64,000 nucleotides of DNA from an uncultured Marmoricola sp. Lineage in GTDB: Bacteria > Actinomycetota > Actinomycetes > Propionibacteriales > Nocardioidaceae. The stretch spans positions 44,676 through 108,675 of the forward strand of contig NZ_CALTZE010000001.1 in the NCBI RefSeq assembly GCF_943913695.1, given 5' to 3'. Position numbers and translations under genes: made by a program. A model generated the notes under the pieces. The model was given only the letters and a program-made list of their open reading frames with translations. It had not been told where the DNA came from and made no database searches. This document shows, piece after piece, positions 15,327-23,615 of this stretch; position 1 is the stretch's first letter; the number at the start of each line of letters is the position of its first letter.

Positions 15327-16739
15327 TCAGAGGGGATGGCTCCCGCTCGGGTCGCGGAGCACTCTCTGACCGTTCGGAGCGGTCCAGAGGTAGGTGCCGG
15401 GGTGCAGGACGCGGTAGGTCCAGCCCGGGTGGTGGGTCTTGAGACGGTGGTGGCGTCGGCAGAGGGCGGCGATGTTGGCACTGGAGGTCTCTCCGCCGGC
15501 GCCGTGCGGGACGACGTGGTCGAGGTCGCAGGCGCGGGCGGCGCGGGTGCAGTGGGGGAACACGCAGGTGCGGTCTCGGAGGATCGCCTGCTCGACGAGC
15601 TCCGCCGAGGGTACGTAGGCGGAGGTCTCGAGGTGGGCGTCGAGGTCGAGCACGGGCCGGATGGTGACGCGCGTGCTGGTGCCGGGTGCGGCACACCACT
15701 CTCTGACCTGCGCGACGGCGACGGGCCGGGTGCAGCCCTCGAGAGTGGCGAACCCCGTGCCGGTGCGCAGCGCCTCGTCGGTGAGGTGCACGTGGAGGAC
15801 GACGTCGCGGCGGCGTGAGACCACCACCGGCTGCTCCTCCGCCTCGTCGTCCCACTCCTCGAGGGCGGCTCGACGCTGCTCGGCGTCGGGGCTGAGGTCG
15901 GGGACGGCGATGGGGGCCTCGCGTCGGGCGAGCATGCCGAGGGCCTTGGCGCGACGCACCTCGAGCGTGTCGGTGGAGCCGGCGAGGAGCTGGTGGTGGG
16001 CGAGCTCGGCGACGGCGCGTTCGAGCTCGAGGGCGTCGGCGGTGTCGAGGACGCCCTCGATGGCCACGGTGCTGGTGATGCCGTCGACACCGGAGAGGCG
16101 GGGTGCGTCGAGATCGATGCGGATGCCGCGGCGTTCGAGCGACTGCTGGGAGCGGGTGAGCGCCTGGTCGAGGTCGTAGGCCCAGGTGGCGCGCTCGACG
16201 ATGCCGTCGAGGGCCTTGACCCCCATGCCGTGGAGGTAGGGGGCGACCTCCCGGTCGACGAAGGCCGCGGCTTCGGCGTTGAGGCTGGAGGTGGCCTGGG
16301 CGACGCGACGAGCCTTGTAGGCCGGGATCCCGCCGCCGCGCGGGGCCTCCCAGCAGGCGGGGAGTCGGTGTGCGAGCTCGAGGGCGTCGGTCATGAGGTG
16401 GCGGCCGGTGTCGGTGGCGACGCCGAGGCGCAGCGCGAGCTCGGGGATGCAGAACTCCGCCACCAGCGGTGCGCCCTCACCCGCCAGCGCGACTAGCCGC
16501 TCGCCGCCGTCGTCGACGTCACCGTGGGTGGCGTCGGTGTGCAGGGCGGCCCAGTCGACCGCGGCCTCGAGCTCGGCGACCTGGGCCGCGAGCAACACCT
16601 CGTGGGCGTGGCCGGCGCGGCTGAGGACCTCTGCGTGGGGGCCGCCGACGATGCCCTGGGCGTGTCGGGGGAGTGCGGCGCGGTAGGCCCGCGACCGGGC
16701 TCGCACGTCGCGGCGCAGGGGCGTGACGTGGGCGCGCAT
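15327..16739 (-). CDS. DUF222/HNH endonuclease (13E12-type), probably frameshifted at 5' end
   Basis: A long protein with the N-terminal DUF222 helical region and a C-terminal HNH nuclease: CVFPHCTRAARACDLDHV, then HGAGGETSSANIAALCRRHH, the classic zinc-knuckle HNH layout. These genes are common, repeated and DNA-damage linked in actinobacteria. The frame stays open to 16829, but codon bias shows that the first part is really read from ATG 16843 in another frame (MSEQPWRWSEDPARLAQLD). ATG 16739 is used here as a safe internal start. A missing single base near 16740-16780 would explain the mismatch. Confidence 0.7.
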   Translation of the reverse strand: MRAHVTPLRRDVRARSRAYRAALPRHAQGIVGGPHAEVLSRAGHAHEVLLAAQVAELEAAVDWAALHTDATHGDVDDGGERLVALAGEGAPLVAEFCIPELALRLGVATDTGRHLMTDALELAHRLPACWEAPRGGGIPAYKARRVAQATSSLNAEAAAFVDREVAPYLHGMGVKALDGIVERATWAYDLDQALTRSQQSLERRGIRIDLDAPRLSGVDGITSTVAIEGVLDTADALELERAVAELAHHQLLAGSTDTLEVRRAKALGMLARREAPIAVPDLSPDAEQRRAALEEWDDEAEEQPVVVSRRRDVVLHVHLTDEALRTGTGFATLEGCTRPVAVAQVREWCAAPGTSTRVTIRPVLDLDAHLETSAYVPSAELVEQAILRDRTCVFPHCTRAARACDLDHVVPHGAGGETSSANIAALCRRHHRLKTHHPGWTYRVLHPGTYLWTAPNGQRVLRDPSGSHPL

Positions 16740-16835
16740 GCTCTCGACCGGGTCGGGTCGCTCGTGACGGTCGAGGGGCAGTCGCGGTCGAGCTGAGCGA
16801 GGCGAGCGGGGTCCTCGCTCCACCGCCACGGTTGC

Positions 16836-16856
16836 TCGCTCATGTGTTCGATTATA
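16836..16856 (-). promoter_or_regulatory. LexA-type SOS box with overlapping -10 and leaderless ATG
   Basis: On the minus strand the text reads TATAAT (16856 to 16851) and TCGAACACATGAGCGA (16851 to 16836). The first half matches the actinobacterial LexA box TCGAAC-N4-GTTCGA 6 of 6 and the second half 4 of 6. ATG 16843 sits inside the box, 7 bases after the -10, so the mRNA would be leaderless. A start codon inside a LexA box is, as I recall, usual for DUF222/13E12 genes. Confidence 0.55.
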
Positions 16857-16892
16857 AGAGGCACAGCACCTTCGCAGAACCCGCGGTCTCGG

Positions 16893-18047
16893 TCAGCGGA
16901 CAGGGTGCCCGGCGCGCAGCTGTACGCCGCGGCACGCGGCGAGGGCGAGCGCCAGCACGCTGAAGCCGACCGCGGGCAGCACCACCCCGGCGTACGGCGT
17001 CAGCAGCGTGAGCAGCAGCGGCAGGCCGAACCCGACGTAGGTCGCGACGTAGAAGACGCCGGTGAGCAGGCCGCGTCGCGCGGGCGGCGCGAGGGTCTCG
17101 ACGTCGAGCAGGCCCTCGCGCAGGCACAGGCCGTAGGCCAGGCCCATCACCAGGCAGGCGGCCACGAAGAGGGGCACGCCGACGTGCTCGCCGCCGGCCG
17201 CGACGAGCGCGAAGCCGAGCGCGGAGCACAGCAGGCCGACCACGCCCGTGCGCGGACCCCAGCCGCGCGCCCGCGCGACGGCCTGGATCACGATGCCGCC
17301 GCCGAGGGAGAGCACGGCTGAGATCCCGAAGAGGAAGGGCCCGTCGATCCCGGCGGGCAGCCGCGGCGTGAGCGTCACCAGCGCGACCGTGGCGCTGCCG
17401 AAGACGACGATGGCGACGGGCAGCGACCATGCGAGCGCCGCGCGGGCCGACTGGTACGCCGCTGCGGGCGCCGGGCCGGCGCCGTCGCCCCGGGGACGCA
17501 GGCCGTGGGGAGCGCTGACCCGCCAGGCGACACCGAGCGCTCCCAGCGAGAGCAGCAGCGACAGCGCGAACGGGAGCACCAGCGGGGCCGGGGCCCACTG
17601 CGCGAGCGCGCCGGAGGTGAGCGGGCCGACGGCGAAGCCGGTGCTGAGGAAGACGCCGGCGAGCACCGTGCCCGACGTGCCTCCGAGGTCGGCGGCCCAG
17701 GCGGTGCCGGCGCCGAAGGTGAGTCCCGCGCCCAGCCCGACCACGAAGCGTCCGAGCAGCAGCCCCGCCGGGTCGTGCCACAGCAGCAGTACGACGGTGC
17801 CGGCCGCGGCGAGGAGCGCGCCGGGCAGCACCACGCGGGCGCGCCCGACGCGGTCGGAGAGCCCGCCGCCGAGGAACAGGCCGGGCAGCAGCCCCACGGC
17901 GTAGACCCCGAAGACCGCGTCGAGCAGCGCGACCGACAGCCCGCGCTCGTCGGCGAAGACGGGGATCGTGGCCGAGAAGTGGTTGGCCGCCCAGCCGGTC
18001 GCCGTGAGCAAGGCAAGCACGCCTGCGAGGGCCCGGGAGACACGCAC
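16893..18047 (-). CDS. MFS transporter
   Basis: A 384-residue protein with about twelve membrane helices and the MFS loop-2/3 motif GGGLSDRVGRARVV, plus a charged linker around SAPHGLRPRGDGAG between the two six-helix halves. It resembles drug or metabolite exporters but the substrate cannot be assigned. The GTG start 18047 is divergent from pyrR; the two promoters share about 95 bases. It has no obvious link to pyrimidine metabolism. Confidence 0.85.
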   Translation of the reverse strand: MRVSRALAGVLALLTATGWAANHFSATIPVFADERGLSVALLDAVFGVYAVGLLPGLFLGGGLSDRVGRARVVLPGALLAAAGTVVLLLWHDPAGLLLGRFVVGLGAGLTFGAGTAWAADLGGTSGTVLAGVFLSTGFAVGPLTSGALAQWAPAPLVLPFALSLLLSLGALGVAWRVSAPHGLRPRGDGAGPAPAAAYQSARAALAWSLPVAIVVFGSATVALVTLTPRLPAGIDGPFLFGISAVLSLGGGIVIQAVARARGWGPRTGVVGLLCSALGFALVAAGGEHVGVPLFVAACLVMGLAYGLCLREGLLDVETLAPPARRGLLTGVFYVATYVGFGLPLLLTLLTPYAGVVLPAVGFSVLALALAACRGVQLRAGHPVR

Positions 18048-18078
18048 GGGCTCGATCCTGACAGGGGCCGGGCGCTGC

Positions 18079-18141
18079 TAGGGTCGCGGGCGTACGACGT
18101 CCTTTAACGAGCCGTCCGGTGAGGCGGAGAAGGAGGTCCGC
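18079..18141 (+). promoter_or_regulatory. pyrR promoter and PyrR-type RBS-hiding leader
   Basis: A -10 box TAGGGT (18079-18084) gives a leader of about 50 bases. It contains GTCCGGTGAGGC at 18114-18125, a close match to the PyrR-binding loop consensus ARUCCNGNGAGGYU. The flanking UCCUU (18100-18104) can pair with AAGGA (18130-18134), which is part of the Shine-Dalgarno sequence AAGGAGGT (18130-18137). PyrR bound with UMP should hold this hairpin closed and block translation, as shown for mycobacterial pyrR. The same element recurs upstream of carA. Confidence 0.75.
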
Positions 18142-18702
18142 GTGACGACCGCGCAGCCACCTGCCGAGGAGAGCGCCGAGGGGCGCGTCGTCCTCGACGC
18201 CCGTGACATCGACCGGGCGCTGACCCGCATCTCCCACGAGATCCTGGAGCGCAACAAGGGCTCCGAGGATCTGCTGCTCCTCGGGATCCCGACCCGCGGC
18301 GTCCACCTCGCCCAGCGCGTGGCCGCGATCATGTCGCGCGTCGAGGGTCGCGAGGTGCCGCTGGGCTCCCTCGACGTGACGATGTACCGCGACGACCTGC
18401 GGCTGCGGCCGGCCCGCGCGCTGATGCACACCGAGATCCCGACCGACGGCATCGACGGCCGCACCGTGGTGCTGGTCGACGACGTGCTCTTCTCGGGACG
18501 CACGATCCGCGCCGCGCTCGACGCGATGAACGACATCGGCCGACCGCAGGCGGTGCAGCTGGCGGTGCTGGTCGACCGGGGTCACCGGGAGCTGCCGATC
18601 CGTGCCGACTTCGTCGGCAAGAACCTCCCGACCTCGCTGGTCGAGAAGGTCGCCGTACGCCTGACCGAGCACGACGACCACGACGGGGTGACGATCCGAT
18701 GA
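18142..18702 (+). CDS. pyrR: Bifunctional pyr operon regulator / uracil phosphoribosyltransferase
   Basis: A 186-residue protein with the PRPP-binding motif VVLVDDVLFSGRT and the PyrR-typical GIPTRGVHLAQR and PLGSLDVTMYRDD segments. PyrR binds pyr mRNA leaders in a UMP-dependent way and has weak uracil phosphoribosyltransferase activity. GTG 18142 lies 4 bases after a strong Shine-Dalgarno sequence, which is itself hidden in the predicted PyrR hairpin, so the gene is probably self-regulated. It overlaps pyrB by 4 bases. Confidence 0.96.
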   Translation: MTTAQPPAEESAEGRVVLDARDIDRALTRISHEILERNKGSEDLLLLGIPTRGVHLAQRVAAIMSRVEGREVPLGSLDVTMYRDDLRLRPARALMHTEIPTDGIDGRTVVLVDDVLFSGRTIRAALDAMNDIGRPQAVQLAVLVDRGHRELPIRADFVGKNLPTSLVEKVAVRLTEHDDHDGVTIR

Positions 18703-19640
18703 GGCGCCACCTGCTCTCCGCCGGCGACCTGACCCGCGACGACGCGATGCTGGTCCTGGAGACCGCCGAGGAGATGCGCTCCCTGGCCGACCGGCCGATC
18801 AAGAAGCTGCCCGCGCTGCGTGGCCGCACGGTGGTCAACCTCTTCTTCGAGGACTCCACGCGCACCCGGATCTCCTTCGAGGCCGCCGCCAAGCGGCTCT
18901 CCGCCGACGTCATCAACTTCTCGGCCAAGGGCTCCTCGCTGTCCAAGGGCGAGTCGCTGAAGGACACCGCGCTGACCCTGGAGGCGATGGGCGCCGACGC
19001 CGTGGTCTGCCGCCACTGGGCCAGCGGTGCGCCGCACCTGCTGGCGCACGCCGGCTGGTCGCGCAGCAGCGTGGTCAACGCCGGCGACGGCACCCACGAG
19101 CACCCCACCCAGGCCCTGCTCGACGCCTTCACGATGTGGCGCCACCTGGGCGACCTCGACGGCCGCAAGGTCACCATCGTCGGCGACGTGCTGCACAGCC
19201 GGGTCGCGCGCTCCAACGCGCTGCTGCTGCGCACGCTGGGGGCCGAGGTCACCCTCGTCGCGCCGCCGACCCTGCTGCCGTACGGCGTGGAGGGCTGGGG
19301 TGTCGCGACGTCCTACGACCTCGACGCTGTGCTGCCCAAGAGCGACGTGGTCATGATGCTGCGGGTGCAGCGCGAGCGGATGAACGCGGCGTTCTTCCCC
19401 AGCGTGCGGGAGTACAGCCGCCGCTACGGTCTCGACGCCCGCCGGATGGCGGTGCTGCAGGACCACGCCATCGTGATGCACCCCGGGCCGATGGTGCGCG
19501 GCATGGAGATCACGGCCGACGTCGCCGACTCGGAGCGGTCGGTGATCGTCGAGCAGGTGACCAACGGTGTCGCCGTGCGGATGGCGGTGCTCTACCTGCT
19601 GCTCGGAGGGTCCGAGGCAGCCATCGGAGGAGACGCGTGA
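18699..19640 (+). CDS. pyrB: Aspartate carbamoyltransferase catalytic subunit
   Basis: A 313-residue enzyme joining carbamoyl phosphate to aspartate, the first committed step of UMP synthesis. The carbamoyl phosphate site EDSTRTRISFE, the GEHPTQALLD-type motif (here HEHPTQALLDAF) and the aspartate loop HPGPMVRGMEI are present. There is no pyrI regulatory subunit nearby, so control should rest on PyrR. The ATG overlaps the pyrR stop and the stop overlaps the pyrC start, giving tight coupling. Confidence 0.97.
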   Translation: MRRHLLSAGDLTRDDAMLVLETAEEMRSLADRPIKKLPALRGRTVVNLFFEDSTRTRISFEAAAKRLSADVINFSAKGSSLSKGESLKDTALTLEAMGADAVVCRHWASGAPHLLAHAGWSRSSVVNAGDGTHEHPTQALLDAFTMWRHLGDLDGRKVTIVGDVLHSRVARSNALLLRTLGAEVTLVAPPTLLPYGVEGWGVATSYDLDAVLPKSDVVMMLRVQRERMNAAFFPSVREYSRRYGLDARRMAVLQDHAIVMHPGPMVRGMEITADVADSERSVIVEQVTNGVAVRMAVLYLLLGGSEAAIGGDA

Positions 19641-20926
19641 GCACGACCTACCTGATCAGGGGCGCCCGGATCCTCGGGGCCGAGCCGACCGACCTGCTGC
19701 TGCGCGACGGTGTGGTCGCCGAGGTCGGCGACGGCCTCGAGGCGGAGGCTGCCGAGGTCGTCGACGCGACCGGGCTGATCGCCCTCCCGGGCCTCGTCGA
19801 CCTGCACACCCACCTGCGCGAGCCGGGCCGCGAGGACGCCGAGACCGTCGAGACCGGCACCCGCGCCGCCGCGCTGGGCGGCTTCACGGCGGTGCACGCG
19901 ATGGCTAACACCGCCCCCGTTGCCGACACCGCCGGGGTGGTCGAGCAGGTCTGGCGCCTCGGCACCGAGGCCGGCCACTGCGATGTGCAGCCCGTTGGCG
20001 CCGTCACGGTCGGCCTCGCGGGGGAGCGCCTCGCCGAGCTCGGCGCGATGGCCGACTCCGCAGCCCGGGTGCGGGTCTTCTCCGACGACGGCCACTGCGT
20101 CGCCGACCCCGTCCTGATGCGACGCGCGCTGGAGTACGTCAAGGCCTTCGACGGCGTCGTCGCCCAGCACGCCCAGGAGCCGCGGCTGACCGAGGGCGCG
20201 CAGATGAACGAGGGCGAGCTCTCCGGGCGCCTCGGGCTCCAGGGCTGGCCTGCGGTCGCCGAGGAGGCGATCATCGCCCGCGACTGCCTGCTCACAGCCC
20301 ACGTCGGCAGCAGGCTGCACGTGTGCCACGTGTCGACCGCGGGGTCGGTGGAGATCGTGCGCTGGGCCAAGAGCAAGGGCTGGGCCGTCACGGCCGAGGC
20401 CTGCCCCCACCACCTGCTGCTGACCGACGAGCTGGCCGCGACCTACGACCCGATCTACAAGGTCAACCCGCCGCTGCGCTCGGCCGCCGACGTCGAGGCG
20501 CTGCGGGCCGGCCTGGCCGACGGCACCATCGACGTCGTCGCCACCGACCACGCGCCGCACCCGCACGAGGACAAGGACTGCGAGTGGCCCGCCGCCGCCT
20601 TCGGGATGCTCGGCCTGGAGACCGCGCTCTCGATCGTGCAGCACACGATGGTCGACACCGGTGCGCTCGACTGGGCCGGGGTCGCGGAGCGGATGTCCTA
20701 CGCCCCCGCCCGCATCGGGCGGCTGCCCGGTCACGGGCGCCCGCTCGAGGTGGGGGAGCCGGCCAACGTCGTGCTCTACGACCCCTCTGTCACCTCGGTG
20801 GTCGACCCCTCCCGCACGGCCTCGCTCTCGCGCAACACGCCGTACGCCGGCCGCGAGCTGCCCGGCCGCGTGGTGGCGACCTTCCTGCGCGGACGCCCCA
20901 CGGTGCTCGACGGCGCGCTCGCCTGA
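19637..20926 (+). CDS. pyrC: Dihydroorotase
   Basis: A 429-residue class I dihydroorotase, an amidohydrolase that closes carbamoyl aspartate to dihydroorotate. The zinc ligands are in GLVDLHTHLREPG, then the HVCHVST strand, and the catalytic Asp in VVATDHAPHPHEDK. GTG 19637 overlaps the pyrB stop by 4 bases. In most actinobacteria carA follows directly or after one small gene; here the pyr unit stops at 20926 and transporter genes follow. Confidence 0.97.
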   Translation: MSTTYLIRGARILGAEPTDLLLRDGVVAEVGDGLEAEAAEVVDATGLIALPGLVDLHTHLREPGREDAETVETGTRAAALGGFTAVHAMANTAPVADTAGVVEQVWRLGTEAGHCDVQPVGAVTVGLAGERLAELGAMADSAARVRVFSDDGHCVADPVLMRRALEYVKAFDGVVAQHAQEPRLTEGAQMNEGELSGRLGLQGWPAVAEEAIIARDCLLTAHVGSRLHVCHVSTAGSVEIVRWAKSKGWAVTAEACPHHLLLTDELAATYDPIYKVNPPLRSAADVEALRAGLADGTIDVVATDHAPHPHEDKDCEWPAAAFGMLGLETALSIVQHTMVDTGALDWAGVAERMSYAPARIGRLPGHGRPLEVGEPANVVLYDPSVTSVVDPSRTASLSRNTPYAGRELPGRVVATFLRGRPTVLDGALA

Positions 20927-20964
20927 GCACTAGACCGGCTGGTTGCAATGTGATGACGGCACGC

Positions 20965-20977
20965 GTCAGCTGCTGAC
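20965..20977. promoter_or_regulatory. Small palindrome upstream of the amino acid transporter
   Basis: GTCAGC-T-GCTGAC forms two perfect 6-base arms around one base, 60 bases before the binding-protein gene in a 110-base gap. It could be an operator for the transporter genes or a weak end signal for pyrC. No protein is implied by sequence alone. Confidence 0.3.
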
Positions 20978-21036
20978 TGGCGGGTCAGGAGCGTGGCATC
21001 CTGCGCGCAACCTCCAGCCCGCAGGAAGGCCCGCCC

Positions 21037-21957
21037 ATGCGTCTCAAGATGCTCCTCGCCCTGCTCACCGTCCTGGCCATGACCGTGCTCGCCGCGTGCG
21101 GCGGAGGGGGTGACGACGAGGGCTCCGGTGGCTCCGGTGACTCCGGGGGCACCCCGGAGCCGGCTGCGGGCGGCCTCTGCGAGGAGGGCGAGGCCAGCGA
21201 CCTGATGGCGGAGGTCTGCGACGCGGGCACGCTGACGGTCTCGACCGACCCGGCCTACCCGCCGCAGTCCTCCCTCGACGAGCAGACGGGTGAGTACGAG
21301 GGCTTCGACATCGACGTCGCCACCGAGATCGCCGAGCGCCTCGGCGTGGAGGTCGCCTGGGAGACCCCGGCCTGGGACGTCATCACCGCCGGCAGCTGGA
21401 ACGGCCGCTGGGACACCAGCGTCGGCTCCATGACCCCGACCAACGACCGGCAGGAGGTGCTTTACTTCACCCAGCCCTACAACTACACGCCCGCCGTCGT
21501 GGTGGTCGGCGCCGACGACGACTCGGTCAGCAACGTCACCACCGACCTCGACGGTGCCGAGATCGGCGTGTGCAGCGGCTGCACCTACGAGCAGTTCCTC
21601 GACAAGTCCCTCGACATCGAGGGCTACGACTTCGACTTCGTCATCGACGACGTCGACCCGATCGGCTTCGACACCGACACCACGGCGTTGCAGGACCTCG
21701 TCAACGGGCGCCTCGAGGCGGTCATCACCTCCGCGACCACGGCGCAGGGCTACATCGACGCGGGCAACCCGGTGAAGATCGTCGGCGACCCGGTCTTCTA
21801 CGAGCCGCTGGCGATCGCCTTCGACAAGAGCGCCGACCCGTCCTCGGAGAGCCTGATGGAGGCGGTCGACGGCATCGTCGGGGAGATGCACGACGACGGC
21901 ACCCTCACGGAGATGTCGGAGAAGTGGTACGGCATGGACCTCACCACCCAGCAGTGA
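21037..21957 (+). CDS. Amino acid ABC transporter substrate-binding lipoprotein
   Basis: A 306-residue exported lipoprotein. The signal ends in the lipobox LAAC, followed by a glycine- and serine-rich linker. The mature part has the family 3 solute-binding pattern: GTLTVSTDPAYPPQS, EGFDIDVATEIAERLGV and the hinge AEIGVCSGCTYEQFL. Such proteins bind polar amino acids. The exact ligand is not clear, and the extra Cys pair in VCSGC is uncommon. The permease starts 3 bases after its stop. Confidence 0.88.
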   Translation: MRLKMLLALLTVLAMTVLAACGGGGDDEGSGGSGDSGGTPEPAAGGLCEEGEASDLMAEVCDAGTLTVSTDPAYPPQSSLDEQTGEYEGFDIDVATEIAERLGVEVAWETPAWDVITAGSWNGRWDTSVGSMTPTNDRQEVLYFTQPYNYTPAVVVVGADDDSVSNVTTDLDGAEIGVCSGCTYEQFLDKSLDIEGYDFDFVIDDVDPIGFDTDTTALQDLVNGRLEAVITSATTAQGYIDAGNPVKIVGDPVFYEPLAIAFDKSADPSSESLMEAVDGIVGEMHDDGTLTEMSEKWYGMDLTTQQ

Positions 21958-21960
21958 CCG

Positions 21961-22851
21961 GTGGCTGAGCGACCGGGCGCCTGGGAGCGGGCACAGCTCG
22001 CCTCGGCGCGGATCCCCTTCCGCCTCAAGACGGCCGCGGTGTGGCTGGTGCTCTTCGCGCTGCTCGGCTTCGTCGGCAACGCCGCCGGCTTCGACCTCGC
22101 CTGGATCAGGGAGAACTTCCGCTACATCGTCGGCGGCCTGCGCTTCACGCTGCTGATGGCGGTGGGCGGCATCGTGCTGGCGATGGTGCTCGCCCTGCTG
22201 GGGGCGCTCGCGCGGATCTCCCGCAACCCGGTGGCCTACGGCGTGGCGGGCTTCTACGTCTCCTTCTTCCGCGGCACGCCGCTGATCGTGCAGATGTTCC
22301 TGCTCTACCTCGCGCTGCCTCCGGTGGGACGCAACCTGGCCGCGCAGTACGCCTGGCTGCCCGAGGGCTTCGACCAGGCGCTGATCCTGGAGGCGGCGAC
22401 GGCGGGCACGCTCGCGCTGGGGCTCAACTACGGCGCCTACATGACGGAGATCTTCCGTGCCGGCATCCAGTCGGTCGCGGGAGGCCAGGGCGAGGCCGCG
22501 CAGGCGCTCGGCCTGACCTACCGCCAGCAGATGGTCAAGGTGGTGCTCCCCCAGGCCTTCCGCGTGATCATCCCGCCGACCGGCAACGAGTTCATCGCGA
22601 TGATGAAGGACACCGCGCTGGTCTCCTTCCTCGGCGTCACCGCCGCCAGCGCCGAGATCTTCCGCCGCGCCCAGCTCGTCGGCAAGGCCGACTTCAAGAA
22701 CCTCGAGGCCTACGTCGCGGTGGCGCTCGTCTACTGGGGGCTGACGGTGGTCTTCACCTTCCTGCAGTCGCGGCTCGAGGCGCGGGTGGGCCGCGGCTAC
22801 GACCGTGCCCACGTCGCGCGCGCGACCCGCGCCCGGGGGGCCGCGGCATGA
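21961..22851 (+). CDS. Amino acid ABC transporter permease
   Basis: A 296-residue inner-membrane protein of the HisM/GlnP type. Five to six membrane helices are visible, and the EAA loop that contacts the ATPase reads QGEAAQALGLTYRQQMVKVV followed by PQAFR. The region FRGTPLIVQMFLLYLALP is typical of the polar amino acid permease group. Only one permease gene is present, so it should form a homodimer. GTG 21961 follows the binding-protein stop by 3 bases and the stop overlaps the ATPase start. Confidence 0.9.
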   Translation: MAERPGAWERAQLASARIPFRLKTAAVWLVLFALLGFVGNAAGFDLAWIRENFRYIVGGLRFTLLMAVGGIVLAMVLALLGALARISRNPVAYGVAGFYVSFFRGTPLIVQMFLLYLALPPVGRNLAAQYAWLPEGFDQALILEAATAGTLALGLNYGAYMTEIFRAGIQSVAGGQGEAAQALGLTYRQQMVKVVLPQAFRVIIPPTGNEFIAMMKDTALVSFLGVTAASAEIFRRAQLVGKADFKNLEAYVAVALVYWGLTVVFTFLQSRLEARVGRGYDRAHVARATRARGAAA

Positions 22852-23606
22852 GCGCGGAGGTCGTCGTACGCATCGAGGGGCTGCACAAGAGCTTCGGCCA
22901 CCTGGAGGTGGTGCGCGGCGTCGACATGGAGGTACGCCGCGGCGAGGTCGTCGTGGTCTTCGGGCGCTCGGGCTCGGGCAAGTCGACGGTGCTGCGCTGC
23001 GTGAACTTCATCGAGGACCCCACCGAGGGCGTCATCGAGGTCGCGGGCATCCGGCTGGGCGGCGGTCACCGCACCCGCCGCAAGCGCGAGCAGGTGCGCC
23101 AGCTGCGGCTGCGGGTGGGCATGGTCTTCCAGCAGTTCAACCTCTTCCCCAACATGACGGTGCTGGAGAATGTCACGTGCGCCCCCCGCTGCGCCGGGCG
23201 CGGCAGCGACGCCGAGATCACCAAGCGCGCCACGGACCTCCTCGACCGCGTCGGCCTCGCCGACAAGGCGGGGCAGCACCCGATCCGGCTCTCCGGCGGC
23301 CAGCAGCAGCGGGTCGCCATCGCGCGGGCGCTGGCGATGGAGCCCGACGTGATGCTCTTCGACGAGCCGACCTCCGCGCTCGACCCCGAGCTCACCGGCG
23401 AGGTGCTCTCGGTGATGCGCTCGCTCTCCACCGACCTGCACATGACGATGATGGTCGTGACGCACGAGATGGGGTTCGCGCGGCAGGTCGCCGACCGGAT
23501 GGCGTTCTTCCACGAGGGCCGGATCCTCGAGCAGGGGCCTCCCGACCAGCTGATCTCCGCCCCCGCCCATGCCGAGACCCGCTCCTTCCTCGACGCCGTG
23601 CTCTGA
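22848..23606 (+). CDS. Amino acid ABC transporter ATP-binding protein
   Basis: A 252-residue ATPase with Walker A FGRSGSGKST, Q-loop MVFQQFNLFPNMTVLEN, signature RLSGGQQQR, Walker B VMLFDEPTSALDPE and switch His in VVTHEM. The HTRRKREQVRQLR insert is usual in GlnQ-like proteins. It closes the three-gene importer; the ATG overlaps the permease stop by 4 bases. The next gene is convergent with a 9-base gap. Confidence 0.94.
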   Translation: MSAEVVVRIEGLHKSFGHLEVVRGVDMEVRRGEVVVVFGRSGSGKSTVLRCVNFIEDPTEGVIEVAGIRLGGGHRTRRKREQVRQLRLRVGMVFQQFNLFPNMTVLENVTCAPRCAGRGSDAEITKRATDLLDRVGLADKAGQHPIRLSGGQQQRVAIARALAMEPDVMLFDEPTSALDPELTGEVLSVMRSLSTDLHMTMMVVTHEMGFARQVADRMAFFHEGRILEQGPPDQLISAPAHAETRSFLDAVL

Positions 23607-23615
23607 GGCGCCGAG

